A stretch of DNA of 20,087 bases from CAVALG01 sp963656085. GTDB taxonomy: Bacteria > Bacillota > Clostridia > Oscillospirales > Acutalibacteraceae. The position numbers were made by a program, and so were the translations under genes. The notes beneath the pieces were generated by a model. The model was given only the letters and a program-made list of their open reading frames with translations, searched no databases and was not told where the DNA came from. This document shows positions 1 through 7,188 of the stretch, piece by piece; position 1 is the stretch's first letter; each line of letters opens with the position of its first letter. The DNA lies in the NCBI GenBank assembly GCA_963656085.1, contig CAVKHV010000030.1, forward strand, positions 1 to 20,087, given 5' to 3'.

Positions 1-360
1 AGCCTACAGTCTCTCCCCCTCCGTCGAGGCTTTGCCTCGACACCTCCCCCGTCAGTGGGAGGCAAGAGTTTAAGCGTACCGTCAGCGCTCAAACTACAGT
101 AACCCCCAATTCCTTGGCCCCCTCTGACGAGGGTGCGGGTGTCCGGTGGACACCTCTGCGAAGCAGAAGCACCGACCGAGGCGGCAGCCGAGAAGCCGGC
201 AAAACCGCAGGTTTTGACTGAGGGAGAAAAGAGCTAACTGTAAGAACAATTCGCCGTCTATTATCCAAACTCCCGCCCTCCACATCTAAAGTCTAACGTC
301 TAAAGTCTAGCGTCTAACGTCTAACGTCTAAAGTCTAACGTCTAAAATCTAACGTCTAGA
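1..360. repeat. intergenic repeat island A (left end cut by the window)
   Basis: Ten heptamers in exact register (TCTAAAG/TCTAACG type) run 285-354, and a partial unit at 355-360 contains the stop codon of the alcohol dehydrogenase. A reverse-oriented core lies at about 11-66 (inner stem CGTCGAGGC/GCCTCGACA), followed by the inverted arm at 68-104. An expanded forward core spans about 111-231, with extra nested hairpins (GGTGTCC/GGACACC, CTGC/GCAG) and a 19-base module (170-188) shared with island D. The two short reading frames in this stretch follow the palindromes and are not genes. Confidence 0.85.
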
Positions 361-1573
361 AATCCACCGGCTGGTCATAGTAGCAGCATTTAAGCAGTTT
401 TTCCATTTCTTGGAGGCTCGGCTGCCTCGGATTTGAGCCGGTGCAGGCGTCCGCCAGCGCGTTTTCGGCAATCGACGGCAGCCTTTCAAGAAATACCTTT
501 TCGGGCACAAAACCGCTGTCCGTCGGGTAACTGTCAGCCCCGTAATGCGCTATGCAGAGCGGAATGTTAAGTTTTTTATTCATTTCCCGAATATGCTCAA
601 TAAGCCCCTCGATTTTCTCTTTGCCGTCCGCGCCCTCTACGTTCATTCGGTCGGCTATTTTAACGTAACGCTCGGCAGTTTCGGGGTTTGCGGCGTTAAA
701 TGCGATAACCTTGGGCAGATACATAGCGTTCGCAGCGCCGTGGATTATGTGCGCGCCAAGGTCTGCAAACGCCGCGCCGGTCTTGTGCGCCAAAGAATGA
801 ACAATTCCCAGCAGCGCATTGGAAAAAGCCATTCCCGCAAGGCACTGCGCGTTGTGCATACGGTCGCGCGCCGTCTTTTCGCCGCCGTATGAATTGATAA
901 GATCCTCGTTTATCATCTCGATCGCGTGCAGCGCAAGCGGGTCGGTGTAATCGCAGTGCGCCGTCGATACATAGGCTTCAACCGAATGAGTCAGCGCGTC
1001 CATACCCGTGTGTGCAACCAGTTTTTGCGGCATCGTTTCGGCAAGTTCCGGGTCGACTATCGCAACATCCGGCGTGATCTCAAAATCGGCAAGCGGATAT
1101 TTAATGCCTTTGGAATAGTCGGTTATTACCGAGAACGCCGTGACCTCGGTCGCCGTGCCCGAAGTCGAAGAAACGGCGCAGAATTTCGCCTTTCGGCGCA
1201 ATGCGGGAATTCCGAACACACGGCACATTTCCTCAAACGTGCAGTCGGGGTGCTCGTATTTTATCCACATAGCCTTCGCCGCGTCAATAGGTGAACCTCC
1301 GCCTATCGCAACTATCCAGTCGGGCCCGAAGCCGCTCATTTTTTCGGCACCCGACATTACCGTTTCAACCGACGGGTCAGGCTCAATTCCCTCAATAAGC
1401 CGAACCTCCATACCCGCCTGCCGCAGGTAGCCGACAGCCCTGTCAAGGAACCCGAACCGTTTCATACTCCCTCCGCCTACGCAGACCATAGCCCTTTTAC
1501 CTTCAAAGTTTTTAAGCGCCTCAAGCGCACCCTTGCCGTGATAAATGTCACGCGGCAGTGTAAATCTTGCCAT
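356..1573 (-). CDS. iron-containing alcohol dehydrogenase
   Basis: This is a 405-residue group III (Fe-dependent) alcohol dehydrogenase, a cytosolic NAD(P)H-linked enzyme interconverting aldehydes or ketones and alcohols. The dinucleotide-binding loop GGGSPIDAAK is at residues 91-100. Metal ligands expected for the family are visible: Asp192 and His196 in MDALTH, His259 in VHSLAH, and His278 in HIIHG. The spacing between the last two is about five residues longer than in FucO, a variant I believe occurs in clostridial members. The C-terminal DACTGSNPR motif (375-383) resembles the AdhE dehydrogenase domain. The start is supported by GGAGG eight bases upstream. The stop codon TAG lies inside the last heptamer of the adjacent repeat array. 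The gene stands alone, divergent from the parvulin operon. The exact substrate (butanol, propanediol, ethanol) cannot be told from the sequence. Confidence 0.95.
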   Translation of the reverse strand: MARFTLPRDIYHGKGALEALKNFEGKRAMVCVGGGSMKRFGFLDRAVGYLRQAGMEVRLIEGIEPDPSVETVMSGAEKMSGFGPDWIVAIGGGSPIDAAKAMWIKYEHPDCTFEEMCRVFGIPALRRKAKFCAVSSTSGTATEVTAFSVITDYSKGIKYPLADFEITPDVAIVDPELAETMPQKLVAHTGMDALTHSVEAYVSTAHCDYTDPLALHAIEMINEDLINSYGGEKTARDRMHNAQCLAGMAFSNALLGIVHSLAHKTGAAFADLGAHIIHGAANAMYLPKVIAFNAANPETAERYVKIADRMNVEGADGKEKIEGLIEHIREMNKKLNIPLCIAHYGADSYPTDSGFVPEKVFLERLPSIAENALADACTGSNPRQPSLQEMEKLLKCCYYDQPVDF

Positions 1574-1718
1574 TGCAATTCCTCCGTTTCTTTTTTGTTA
1601 TTATGGCAATTTTTTGCTTGTTTTATTCAGTGCGCGTGCTTGGACTTTGAATTTCGGCAGTTCCGGTTCCAGCATCCAACCTACCTTCCCTGCCCGCCGA
1701 ATGTTTAAATATTTCGGG

Positions 1719-1748
1719 TTGACAAACAAGCCGGTTTAATAGTATTAT
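1719..1748 (+). promoter_or_regulatory. sigma-A promoter of the parvulin-lipoprotein-flavoprotein operon
   Basis: TTGACA at 1719-1724 and TATTAT at 1743-1748 are separated by 18 bases. A better -10 hexamer (TATAAT, 1749-1754) overlaps but would be 24 bases away. The implied leader is about 100 nt and begins with a short hairpin (GCGGTG, loop TGAG, CACCGC). Only one plausible promoter faces the downstream gene. Confidence 0.7.
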
Positions 1749-1856
1749 TATAATGTAGCGGTGTGAGCACCGCAGTTACGCAAATAATGTTTAAAATGAC
1801 CGCGACGCGCCGTTTCGGTTGCCGCGGCTGATATATCGGAAAGATACGGTGATTTT

Positions 1857-3269
1857 ATGGAAAACAACATAAGAACCTACAGGTCGAAAAAAGACGGCGG
1901 AGAACGCAAAAAATTCAGCCGCAAGTTTTGGATAACGGTCATCTGCTGCCTGCTGGTCGTAGGCACGGCGTGCGGATTTTTGGTGGGCACGCTGGTCAAC
2001 CGCCGCCTTGACAAGGGCGACTATCTGCGCGAAGCGACCGTTTACGAAACCGATAATTTTAAGGTTGACGCCGCAATGTTCACCTATTACTTTTATTGCG
2101 GATATGAAGATTTTTTGGACAGCGGAACATACGACACTTCGGCGATAGACACCGATAAACCCCTTAAAAAGCAGACCTATAAAGGGGATAAAAGTTGGTT
2201 CGATTATTTTCTTTCAATCGCCGAAACGAAGGCTCGCAGCAGCATAATTTTTGCCGAGGCTGCCAAAAAAGAGGGCTACACCCTGACCGATGAGGAAACC
2301 GCGGAAATCAAGGAGTACGCCGGGAACATAGACGTTAAAAAGGTCGGCAGAGGAATTAAAACAAAGGATATCGAAGAAGCCGAAAAACTTGTTGCTTTGG
2401 GCGATAAGTATTACGAAGCTGTCGGCAAAGCCGCCTTTACAGAGGATGAATATAAGAAAAAACTGCAGGAAAATCTGACCCTTATCGGCGATACGAGTTA
2501 CTATGCGTATGAGGTTAAGGCGGGGTCGCTTAAAGAGTCGCAGAGCCTGGCGCAGACCATTGCCGAAGCCACCGACCCGAGCTCGTTTTTAGCGGCGGTA
2601 AACGCGGTTGCGGAGCAGAACGGAACCGAGCAATTTGAAAATGCGTACGATATGCTTAAAAATGATGTGAAATTCGGCGATTGCGGCAAGACTCTCGGAA
2701 AATGGCTTTTCGACGAGGACCGCAAGGCGGGCGAAACAAAGGTGATATCCGGCAAAAACAGCGCCACCGTCTATATGGTTGACAGACCGCCTATGGAGTC
2801 GGATTCCTCTATCGTCAATCTGCGCGTTTTGCACCTGAACGCCGAAACCACCGACGAAATCATACAGAAAAACAAAGAAATTCTTGATATTCAAAACGAA
2901 TTCATTATCGGCGGAAAGGACGAAAAAACCTTCGCTTCGCTGGTTAAAAAATATTCCGAAGATACCGCTAAAAAGGCGGACGGCGGACTTTACACCGACT
3001 ATAAATCGGGCGATATCAGTGACGATAAATTCAGCGGCAGACTTAATACCTGGTGCATTTCGCCCGACCGTAAAACGGGCGACTTCACCGTTGCGCAGTC
3101 AAACACCGGGCTTGACCTTATATATATTTCGTTTAAAGACCTGCGCTGGAAAGCTGCCGCCGAAAAGATGCTGCTTAACGGATGGAAGTCCGAATTCTGC
3201 GACACTTTGGAAGAAAATGTAAAACTTAAATATTATTCCGACGCCGTTTCGCTGATCCCGATAAAATAA
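1857..3269 (+). CDS. membrane-anchored peptidyl-prolyl isomerase-like protein with tandem parvulin-like modules
   Basis: This 470-residue protein has a short basic cytoplasmic tail, one transmembrane helix (about 25-47) and a large outside portion. That is the layout of PrsA/SurA-type folding factors. Residues about 320-428 look like a PpiC parvulin domain, with VLHL in place of the usual RHIL, then FASLVKKYSED, then a KKADGGLYTDY stretch matching the GGdLG region. Residues about 215-312 look like a second, more degenerate copy. The two share a pattern ending Trp-x-x-x-x-Asp-Arg-Lys-x-Gly (LGKWLFDEDRKAGE and LNTWCISPDRKTGD). The region in between N-terminus and modules is helical and charged, as in chaperone domains. 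It is first in an operon; the lipoprotein starts 25 bases later. Isomerase activity is uncertain because key residues diverge; a chaperone role is equally likely. Confidence 0.8.
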   Translation: MENNIRTYRSKKDGGERKKFSRKFWITVICCLLVVGTACGFLVGTLVNRRLDKGDYLREATVYETDNFKVDAAMFTYYFYCGYEDFLDSGTYDTSAIDTDKPLKKQTYKGDKSWFDYFLSIAETKARSSIIFAEAAKKEGYTLTDEETAEIKEYAGNIDVKKVGRGIKTKDIEEAEKLVALGDKYYEAVGKAAFTEDEYKKKLQENLTLIGDTSYYAYEVKAGSLKESQSLAQTIAEATDPSSFLAAVNAVAEQNGTEQFENAYDMLKNDVKFGDCGKTLGKWLFDEDRKAGETKVISGKNSATVYMVDRPPMESDSSIVNLRVLHLNAETTDEIIQKNKEILDIQNEFIIGGKDEKTFASLVKKYSEDTAKKADGGLYTDYKSGDISDDKFSGRLNTWCISPDRKTGDFTVAQSNTGLDLIYISFKDLRWKAAAEKMLLNGWKSEFCDTLEENVKLKYYSDAVSLIPIK

Positions 3270-3294
3270 CCGCAGGATGCAAAGAGGTAAAGAT

Positions 3295-4068
3295 ATGAAA
3301 AACAAAATTTTAATTCGAACCGTTGCGGCCGCGGCGGTTCTGGCGATTGTTGCCGCCGTGTTTGCCGGCTGCGGTAAGCAGTCGGGCGCGGCGGACAAAA
3401 GCGATAAAAAAAGCGACGGTAAATACAGCGTGGAGAACACTGCCGACGGCGTTGCAAAATCTTACAGCTATCTTATGCAGACCGGCGATATGAAAACCGC
3501 CTACACCCTGCTTTTGTACGATTACCCCACCGTTTTATCGGCGGCGACGGGCGAGTTTGAATCGGCGGACGAATACTACGCCAAAACCTATTCCTGCGAA
3601 GGGGAAACCGATTATTACAAGATATATAAAGAGTACCTGCCCAAAACCATGTACAACGTTTACGGCACGACATATACGGTTGAGACCGAGGTCGTCGGGT
3701 CGGTAAAATTAAGCGACGCGCAGGTGAAACTCATAAAGGATTACATCACCGCCTTTTTTGCCGCGTACGGGCTAAAAGCGGACGATTACGCCCATACCGA
3801 CAAGATAACCGAAATTTACGCCGTTACCGTAAACAACATTGTTAAGGGTACGCAGTCCACGGTCAAAGAGGAAAATTACCTTTCCTTTAAGGTGGGCAAT
3901 AAGTGGAAAACCGTTAAAGCGGAAAATGTAACAAACGAGGATTTTACCGCAAAGATTGACGCGCTGCAAAGCCGCACCGATGAAATATCGGCAAAATCGG
4001 GCAGCAGCGAACTGCTCACACGCTCGGTTTTCAACAGTTATTACTATTATTTCGGCTTGCCGTCATAA
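3295..4068 (+). CDS. putative lipoprotein, unknown function
   Basis: The 257-residue product begins MKNKILIRT and has a hydrophobic segment ending in the lipobox-like VFAGC, so Cys26 is the expected lipidated residue after signal peptidase II cleavage. I chose the ATG at 3295 rather than the in-frame ATG at 3277. AGAGGT lies 6-8 bases before 3295, and starting at 3277 would add six residues ahead of the signal peptide and use the ribosome site as coding sequence. After a Ser/Lys/Asp-rich linker (residues 27-43), the mature part is mixed alpha/beta and rich in Tyr and Thr. I recognise no family. It lies between the parvulin-like protein (25-base gap) and the flavoprotein (24-base gap), so it is probably co-transcribed and may be a client or partner of the foldase at the cell surface. 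Confidence 0.85.
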   Translation: MKNKILIRTVAAAAVLAIVAAVFAGCGKQSGAADKSDKKSDGKYSVENTADGVAKSYSYLMQTGDMKTAYTLLLYDYPTVLSAATGEFESADEYYAKTYSCEGETDYYKIYKEYLPKTMYNVYGTTYTVETEVVGSVKLSDAQVKLIKDYITAFFAAYGLKADDYAHTDKITEIYAVTVNNIVKGTQSTVKEENYLSFKVGNKWKTVKAENVTNEDFTAKIDALQSRTDEISAKSGSSELLTRSVFNSYYYYFGLPS

Positions 4069-4092
4069 TACATTTTTGGAGAACGGATTTTT

Positions 4093-5481
4093 ATGAATTA
4101 CGATGTTATAATAGTCGGCGCGGGGCCGGGCGGAATATACTCGGCGTATGAACTTGTGAAAATCGCGCCGCAGTTGAAAGTCGGCGTGTTTGAGGCGGGT
4201 CATCCGCTTGAAAAACGCCGCTGCCCGATAGACGGCGACAGGATAAAGACCTGCATAAACTGCAAAAGCTGCTCTATTATGAGCGGTTTCGGCGGCGCAG
4301 GCGCTTTTTCGGACGGTAAATACAACATAACCAACAGTTTCGGCGGAACGCTTTACGAGCATATCGGCAAGGCGAAAGCCCTTGAACTTATGCGGTATGT
4401 TGACGATATTAATATGAAACACGGCGGCGAGGGTACAAAACTTTATTCCACCGCCGGCTCGAAGTTTAAAAAACTCTGCATTCAAAATAAACTTAACCTG
4501 CTTGAAGCGTCGGTACGGCACCTGGGCACCGATATAAATTATATCGTGCTGCAAAACCTGTACGCCGAACTTAAAGAAAAGGTCGATTTTTATTTCGATA
4601 CGCCGGTAAACACGGTAGAAGTTTGCGAAAACGGATATAAAATTTCCGCCTCCGCAGGCGAGTTTACCTGCCGCGACTGCATAATCTCGGTAGGGCGCAG
4701 CGGCAGCAAGTGGATAGAGGGCGTATGCCGTACGCTTAACATAAAAACACGCTCAAACCGTGTTGACATCGGCGTCCGCGTCGAACTCCCGGCGGTGGTG
4801 TTTTCGCATTTGACCGACGAGCTGTATGAAAGCAAGATAGTCTACCGTACCGAGAAATTTGAGGATAACGTGCGTACGTTTTGTATGAATCCGCACGGTA
4901 TGGTCGTAAACGAAAACACAAACGGCATCGTTACCGTAAACGGTCACAGTTATGAGGACGCCGCAATGCAGACCGATAATACCAACTTCGCCCTGCTTGT
5001 CGCCAAGCATTTTTCAGAGCCGTTTGAGGACAGCAACGGCTACGGCGAAAGCATTGCGCGGCTTTCAAATATGCTCGGCGGCGGCGTTATAGTCCAGCGT
5101 TTCGGCGACCTTATAAGAGGGCGCCGCAGCAACGGCAAACGTATCGAGGAAGGACTGGTTACCCCCACATTGGCAGCCACTCCGGGCGACTTGAGCCTTG
5201 TCCTGCCCAAGCGCATACTTGACGGTATTATAGAAATGATTTATGCGCTTGATAAAATCGCACCGGGCACGGCGAATGACGACACCCTGCTTTACGGCGT
5301 TGAGGTCAAGTTCTATAATATGGAGGTCGAACTCGGCAAAAATCTTGAAACCGACCATAAAGGACTCTATATTATAGGCGACGGCAGCGGAATAACCCAT
5401 TCGCTCTCTCACGCCTCCGCAAGCGGAATTTTCGTTGCGAGAAATATAGCCGAACAGGGCAGTCAGCACCCGTCGGCATAA
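4093..5481 (+). CDS. FAD-dependent oxidoreductase (COG2509-type)
   Basis: This is a 462-residue flavoprotein. The N-terminal dinucleotide-binding loop is VIIVGAGPGG (residues 5-14). It is followed by a cysteine cluster (Cys44, then CxxCxxC at 54-60) leading into GFGGAGAFSDGK. That arrangement is typical of the uncharacterised FAD-dependent dehydrogenases grouped in COG2509, distantly related to geranylgeranyl-reductase/HI0933-like flavoproteins. The C-terminal GLYIIGDGSGITHSLSHA region closes the FAD site. The enzyme is expected to be cytosolic; its substrate is unknown. Whether the CxxCxxC binds a metal or cluster cannot be decided by eye. GGAG lies about 12 bases before the start, and the gene follows the lipoprotein by 24 bases, so it is third in the operon. 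I see no clear terminator immediately after it. Confidence 0.9.
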   Translation: MNYDVIIVGAGPGGIYSAYELVKIAPQLKVGVFEAGHPLEKRRCPIDGDRIKTCINCKSCSIMSGFGGAGAFSDGKYNITNSFGGTLYEHIGKAKALELMRYVDDINMKHGGEGTKLYSTAGSKFKKLCIQNKLNLLEASVRHLGTDINYIVLQNLYAELKEKVDFYFDTPVNTVEVCENGYKISASAGEFTCRDCIISVGRSGSKWIEGVCRTLNIKTRSNRVDIGVRVELPAVVFSHLTDELYESKIVYRTEKFEDNVRTFCMNPHGMVVNENTNGIVTVNGHSYEDAAMQTDNTNFALLVAKHFSEPFEDSNGYGESIARLSNMLGGGVIVQRFGDLIRGRRSNGKRIEEGLVTPTLAATPGDLSLVLPKRILDGIIEMIYALDKIAPGTANDDTLLYGVEVKFYNMEVELGKNLETDHKGLYIIGDGSGITHSLSHASASGIFVARNIAEQGSQHPSA

Positions 5482-5694
5482 AATATTTTTCGCCCGCCCG
5501 CATTATACAATCTGCGACACCGTTCCTGTGATATCATAAAACCCGAACCGAAGATTAAAAGACGTTTCCAAAGAAATTAACCGATAAGATACAAAATGTT
5601 CATTTATCGGCGGCAAATACAGTGTAATATAAAATCGCCGAGCAGGATATTATCGCTTTTTTGACAGTAGGTCACGGAAAGGTAGGTTTTTAAT

Positions 5695-6138
5695 ATGGAG
5701 AACCAAAACGGAATTCTTATATGTATAACTGCACAGCCGAACTGCGAAAGAATAATCGGAGAGGGCAAAAAACTTGCCCAAAGACTGCACAAGGATTATG
5801 AGATCGTAACGGTTCAGCCCAAACAGTGCGGGGCAAAAAAACGCGCAAACGATATGGTCATACTTGAAAAACTGGCAACGGATACGGATTCGCCTATCAA
5901 GGTGATATACAGCAACAACCCTCTTATGAGCCTGATTTCATACGCCGAGAGTGTCGACCCGATACACATTTTCACCGGCGAACAGGCGGCGGACAGTGTC
6001 TTCGTTTCTCACCTGTCGCTGCTTTGCGAAGCGCCGGTCACTATGGTGGCGAAGGACGGCTTGATTACTATGACCCCCGATTTTTACTACCCGCTCGCCG
6101 ATGAGGTAAAACCCTCGGGACAGGTTGCCGGGGAATAA
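5695..6138 (+). CDS. universal stress protein-like / KdpD-USP-like small protein
   Basis: The 147-residue protein opens with GILICITAQPNCERIIGEGKKLA. This resembles the first strand and helix of the USP-like domain found alone in clostridia and inside KdpD sensor kinases (pattern ICIT.Q..CERLI..G..LA). A central stretch with SNNPLMSLISYAESVDPIHIFTG matches the later strand/helix of the same alpha/beta fold. No membrane segment or kinase domain is present. Ligand and role are unknown; related domains bind nucleotides, but I see no clear GxxGxxG-type loop. AAAGGTAGG lies about 8-10 bases before the ATG. The gene stands alone: 213 bases separate it from the flavoprotein, and a strong terminator follows. 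Confidence 0.65.
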   Translation: MENQNGILICITAQPNCERIIGEGKKLAQRLHKDYEIVTVQPKQCGAKKRANDMVILEKLATDTDSPIKVIYSNNPLMSLISYAESVDPIHIFTGEQAADSVFVSHLSLLCEAPVTMVAKDGLITMTPDFYYPLADEVKPSGQVAGE

Positions 6139-6147
6139 AATAAAAAG

Positions 6148-6181
6148 CAAAATGCGGCTTTTACGCCGCATTTTGTTTTTT
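6148..6181 (+). terminator. rho-independent terminator of the USP-like gene
   Basis: CAAAATGCGGC (6148-6158), a six-base loop, then GCCGCATTTTG (6165-6175) form an 11-bp perfect stem followed directly by TTTTTT. It begins ten bases after the stop codon. Confidence 0.9.
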
Positions 6182-6191
6182 CGCTGACATG

Positions 6192-6219
6192 TGCGGCTTT
6201 TATGCCGCATTTTATTTTT
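6192..6219 (+). terminator. second, duplicated terminator hairpin
   Basis: TGCGGC (6192-6197) and GCCGCA (6204-6209) form a stem with a TTTTAT loop and a T-rich tail. The core differs from the first hairpin at one loop base, so the pair looks like a tandem duplication. Confidence 0.75.
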
Positions 6220-6304
6220 GCCGGTATGTGCGGTGCACAGAGCGTGAAAACAGCAAAAATTCACTTTAAATGCAGCCTCCCCCGAAAATACAGCTTTCAG
6301 ACCG

Positions 6305-6333
6305 TTGCAAACCGAATAAAAATATGTTACAAT
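6305..6333 (+). promoter_or_regulatory. sigma-A promoter of rlmB
   Basis: TTGCAA (6305-6310) and TACAAT (6328-6333) are 17 bases apart. Transcription would start near 6340, giving a leader of about 70 nt to the preferred start at 6410. Confidence 0.75.
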
Positions 6334-6409
6334 ATGCTGTGTATTGTATTAAATGGGATTTTACACCCATAAAATGCCAAATTATACTAAATCCGGAGTT
6401 GGTAACATA

Positions 6410-7174
6410 ATGCAGGGCAGCGGTTACGAAAATATAATAGTCGGCAGAAACGCCGTGCTTGAGGCGGTTCGTTCCGGCAGGGAAATAGATAAACTTATGG
6501 TCGCGTACGGCGCGGCGCCGCAGCTGGGGCATATTATAGCAAAATGCAAAGAGCGCGGAATATTGGTCAAAGAGGTTTCCCCCGGTAAGCTGGACGGCCT
6601 TTCGGGCGGCGCGTCACATCAGGGCGTTGCGGTGTCGGTCGCGGCGCAGCCGTATTCAAGCGTGGAGGAAATACTGGCAGCCGCCGCCGAAAAGGGCGAA
6701 AAACCCTTTGTCATAATTTGCGACGGAATAGAGGACCCGCATAATTTGGGCGCGGTTATACGGACTGCGGAAGCTGTCGGCGTGCACGGAGTTATAATTC
6801 CCGAGCGCAGGAGTGCCTCGCTTAACGCAACGGTCGCCAAAGCCGCCAGCGGCGCTGCCGAATATGTAAAGGTCGCAAGGGTCACAAACCTTGTAAACGC
6901 TATGGAAAAGTTAAAGGAAAACGGCGTTTGGATATATGCCGCGGATATGGACGGCGGCAACTGGTGCGAAACCGATTTTTCGGGCGGCTGCGCGATGGTC
7001 ATCGGATCCGAGGGCAGCGGCGTCGGTCAGCTTGTTAAAAAGCACTGCGACGGTATCGTGGCTATGCCGATGATGGGTAAAATCAATTCGCTCAACGCCT
7101 CGGTCGCCGCAGGTATACTGATGTATGAGGCGGCGCGGCAGCGGCTTAAAATCAAGGCGTTCAACAATTTTTAA
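6410..7174 (+). CDS. rlmB: 23S rRNA (guanosine-2'-O-)-methyltransferase RlmB-type (SpoU family)
   Basis: This is a 254-residue SPOUT methyltransferase that transfers a methyl group from S-adenosylmethionine to a ribose 2'-OH in RNA. The N-terminal RNA-substrate-binding domain spans roughly residues 7-85 (IIVGRNAVLEAV... to GVAVSV). The knotted catalytic domain shows motif 1 DPHNLGAVIRTAEA (109-122), motif 2 IGSEGSGV (198-205) and motif 3 MPMMGKINSLNAS (219-231), all intact. I chose the ATG at 6410 over the in-frame ATG at 6353. Homologues begin near YENIIVGRNAV, and GGAG lies 11 bases upstream. The 6353 start would fall only about a dozen bases after the inferred transcription start. It forms an operon with the P-type ATPase-like gene 14 bases downstream. 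Assignment to RlmB rather than another TrmH-like paralogue is by overall similarity. Confidence 0.92.
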   Translation: MQGSGYENIIVGRNAVLEAVRSGREIDKLMVAYGAAPQLGHIIAKCKERGILVKEVSPGKLDGLSGGASHQGVAVSVAAQPYSSVEEILAAAAEKGEKPFVIICDGIEDPHNLGAVIRTAEAVGVHGVIIPERRSASLNATVAKAASGAAEYVKVARVTNLVNAMEKLKENGVWIYAADMDGGNWCETDFSGGCAMVIGSEGSGVGQLVKKHCDGIVAMPMMGKINSLNASVAAGILMYEAARQRLKIKAFNNF

Positions 7175-7188
7175 GGGGGATTGACAGT

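Noticed and set aside
89..285. Two overlapping short minus-strand reading frames in island A
   Set aside because: They run through palindromic repeat cores shared with other intergenic sites and have no ribosome site or recognisable protein.
1950..1975. Lipobox in the parvulin-like protein (GTAC)
   Set aside because: The -3 position is Gly and the segment is better explained as a single transmembrane anchor.
5661..5666. TTGACA as -35 box for the USP-like gene
   Set aside because: No -10 hexamer lies at 16-19 bases; the nearest candidates overlap the start codon.
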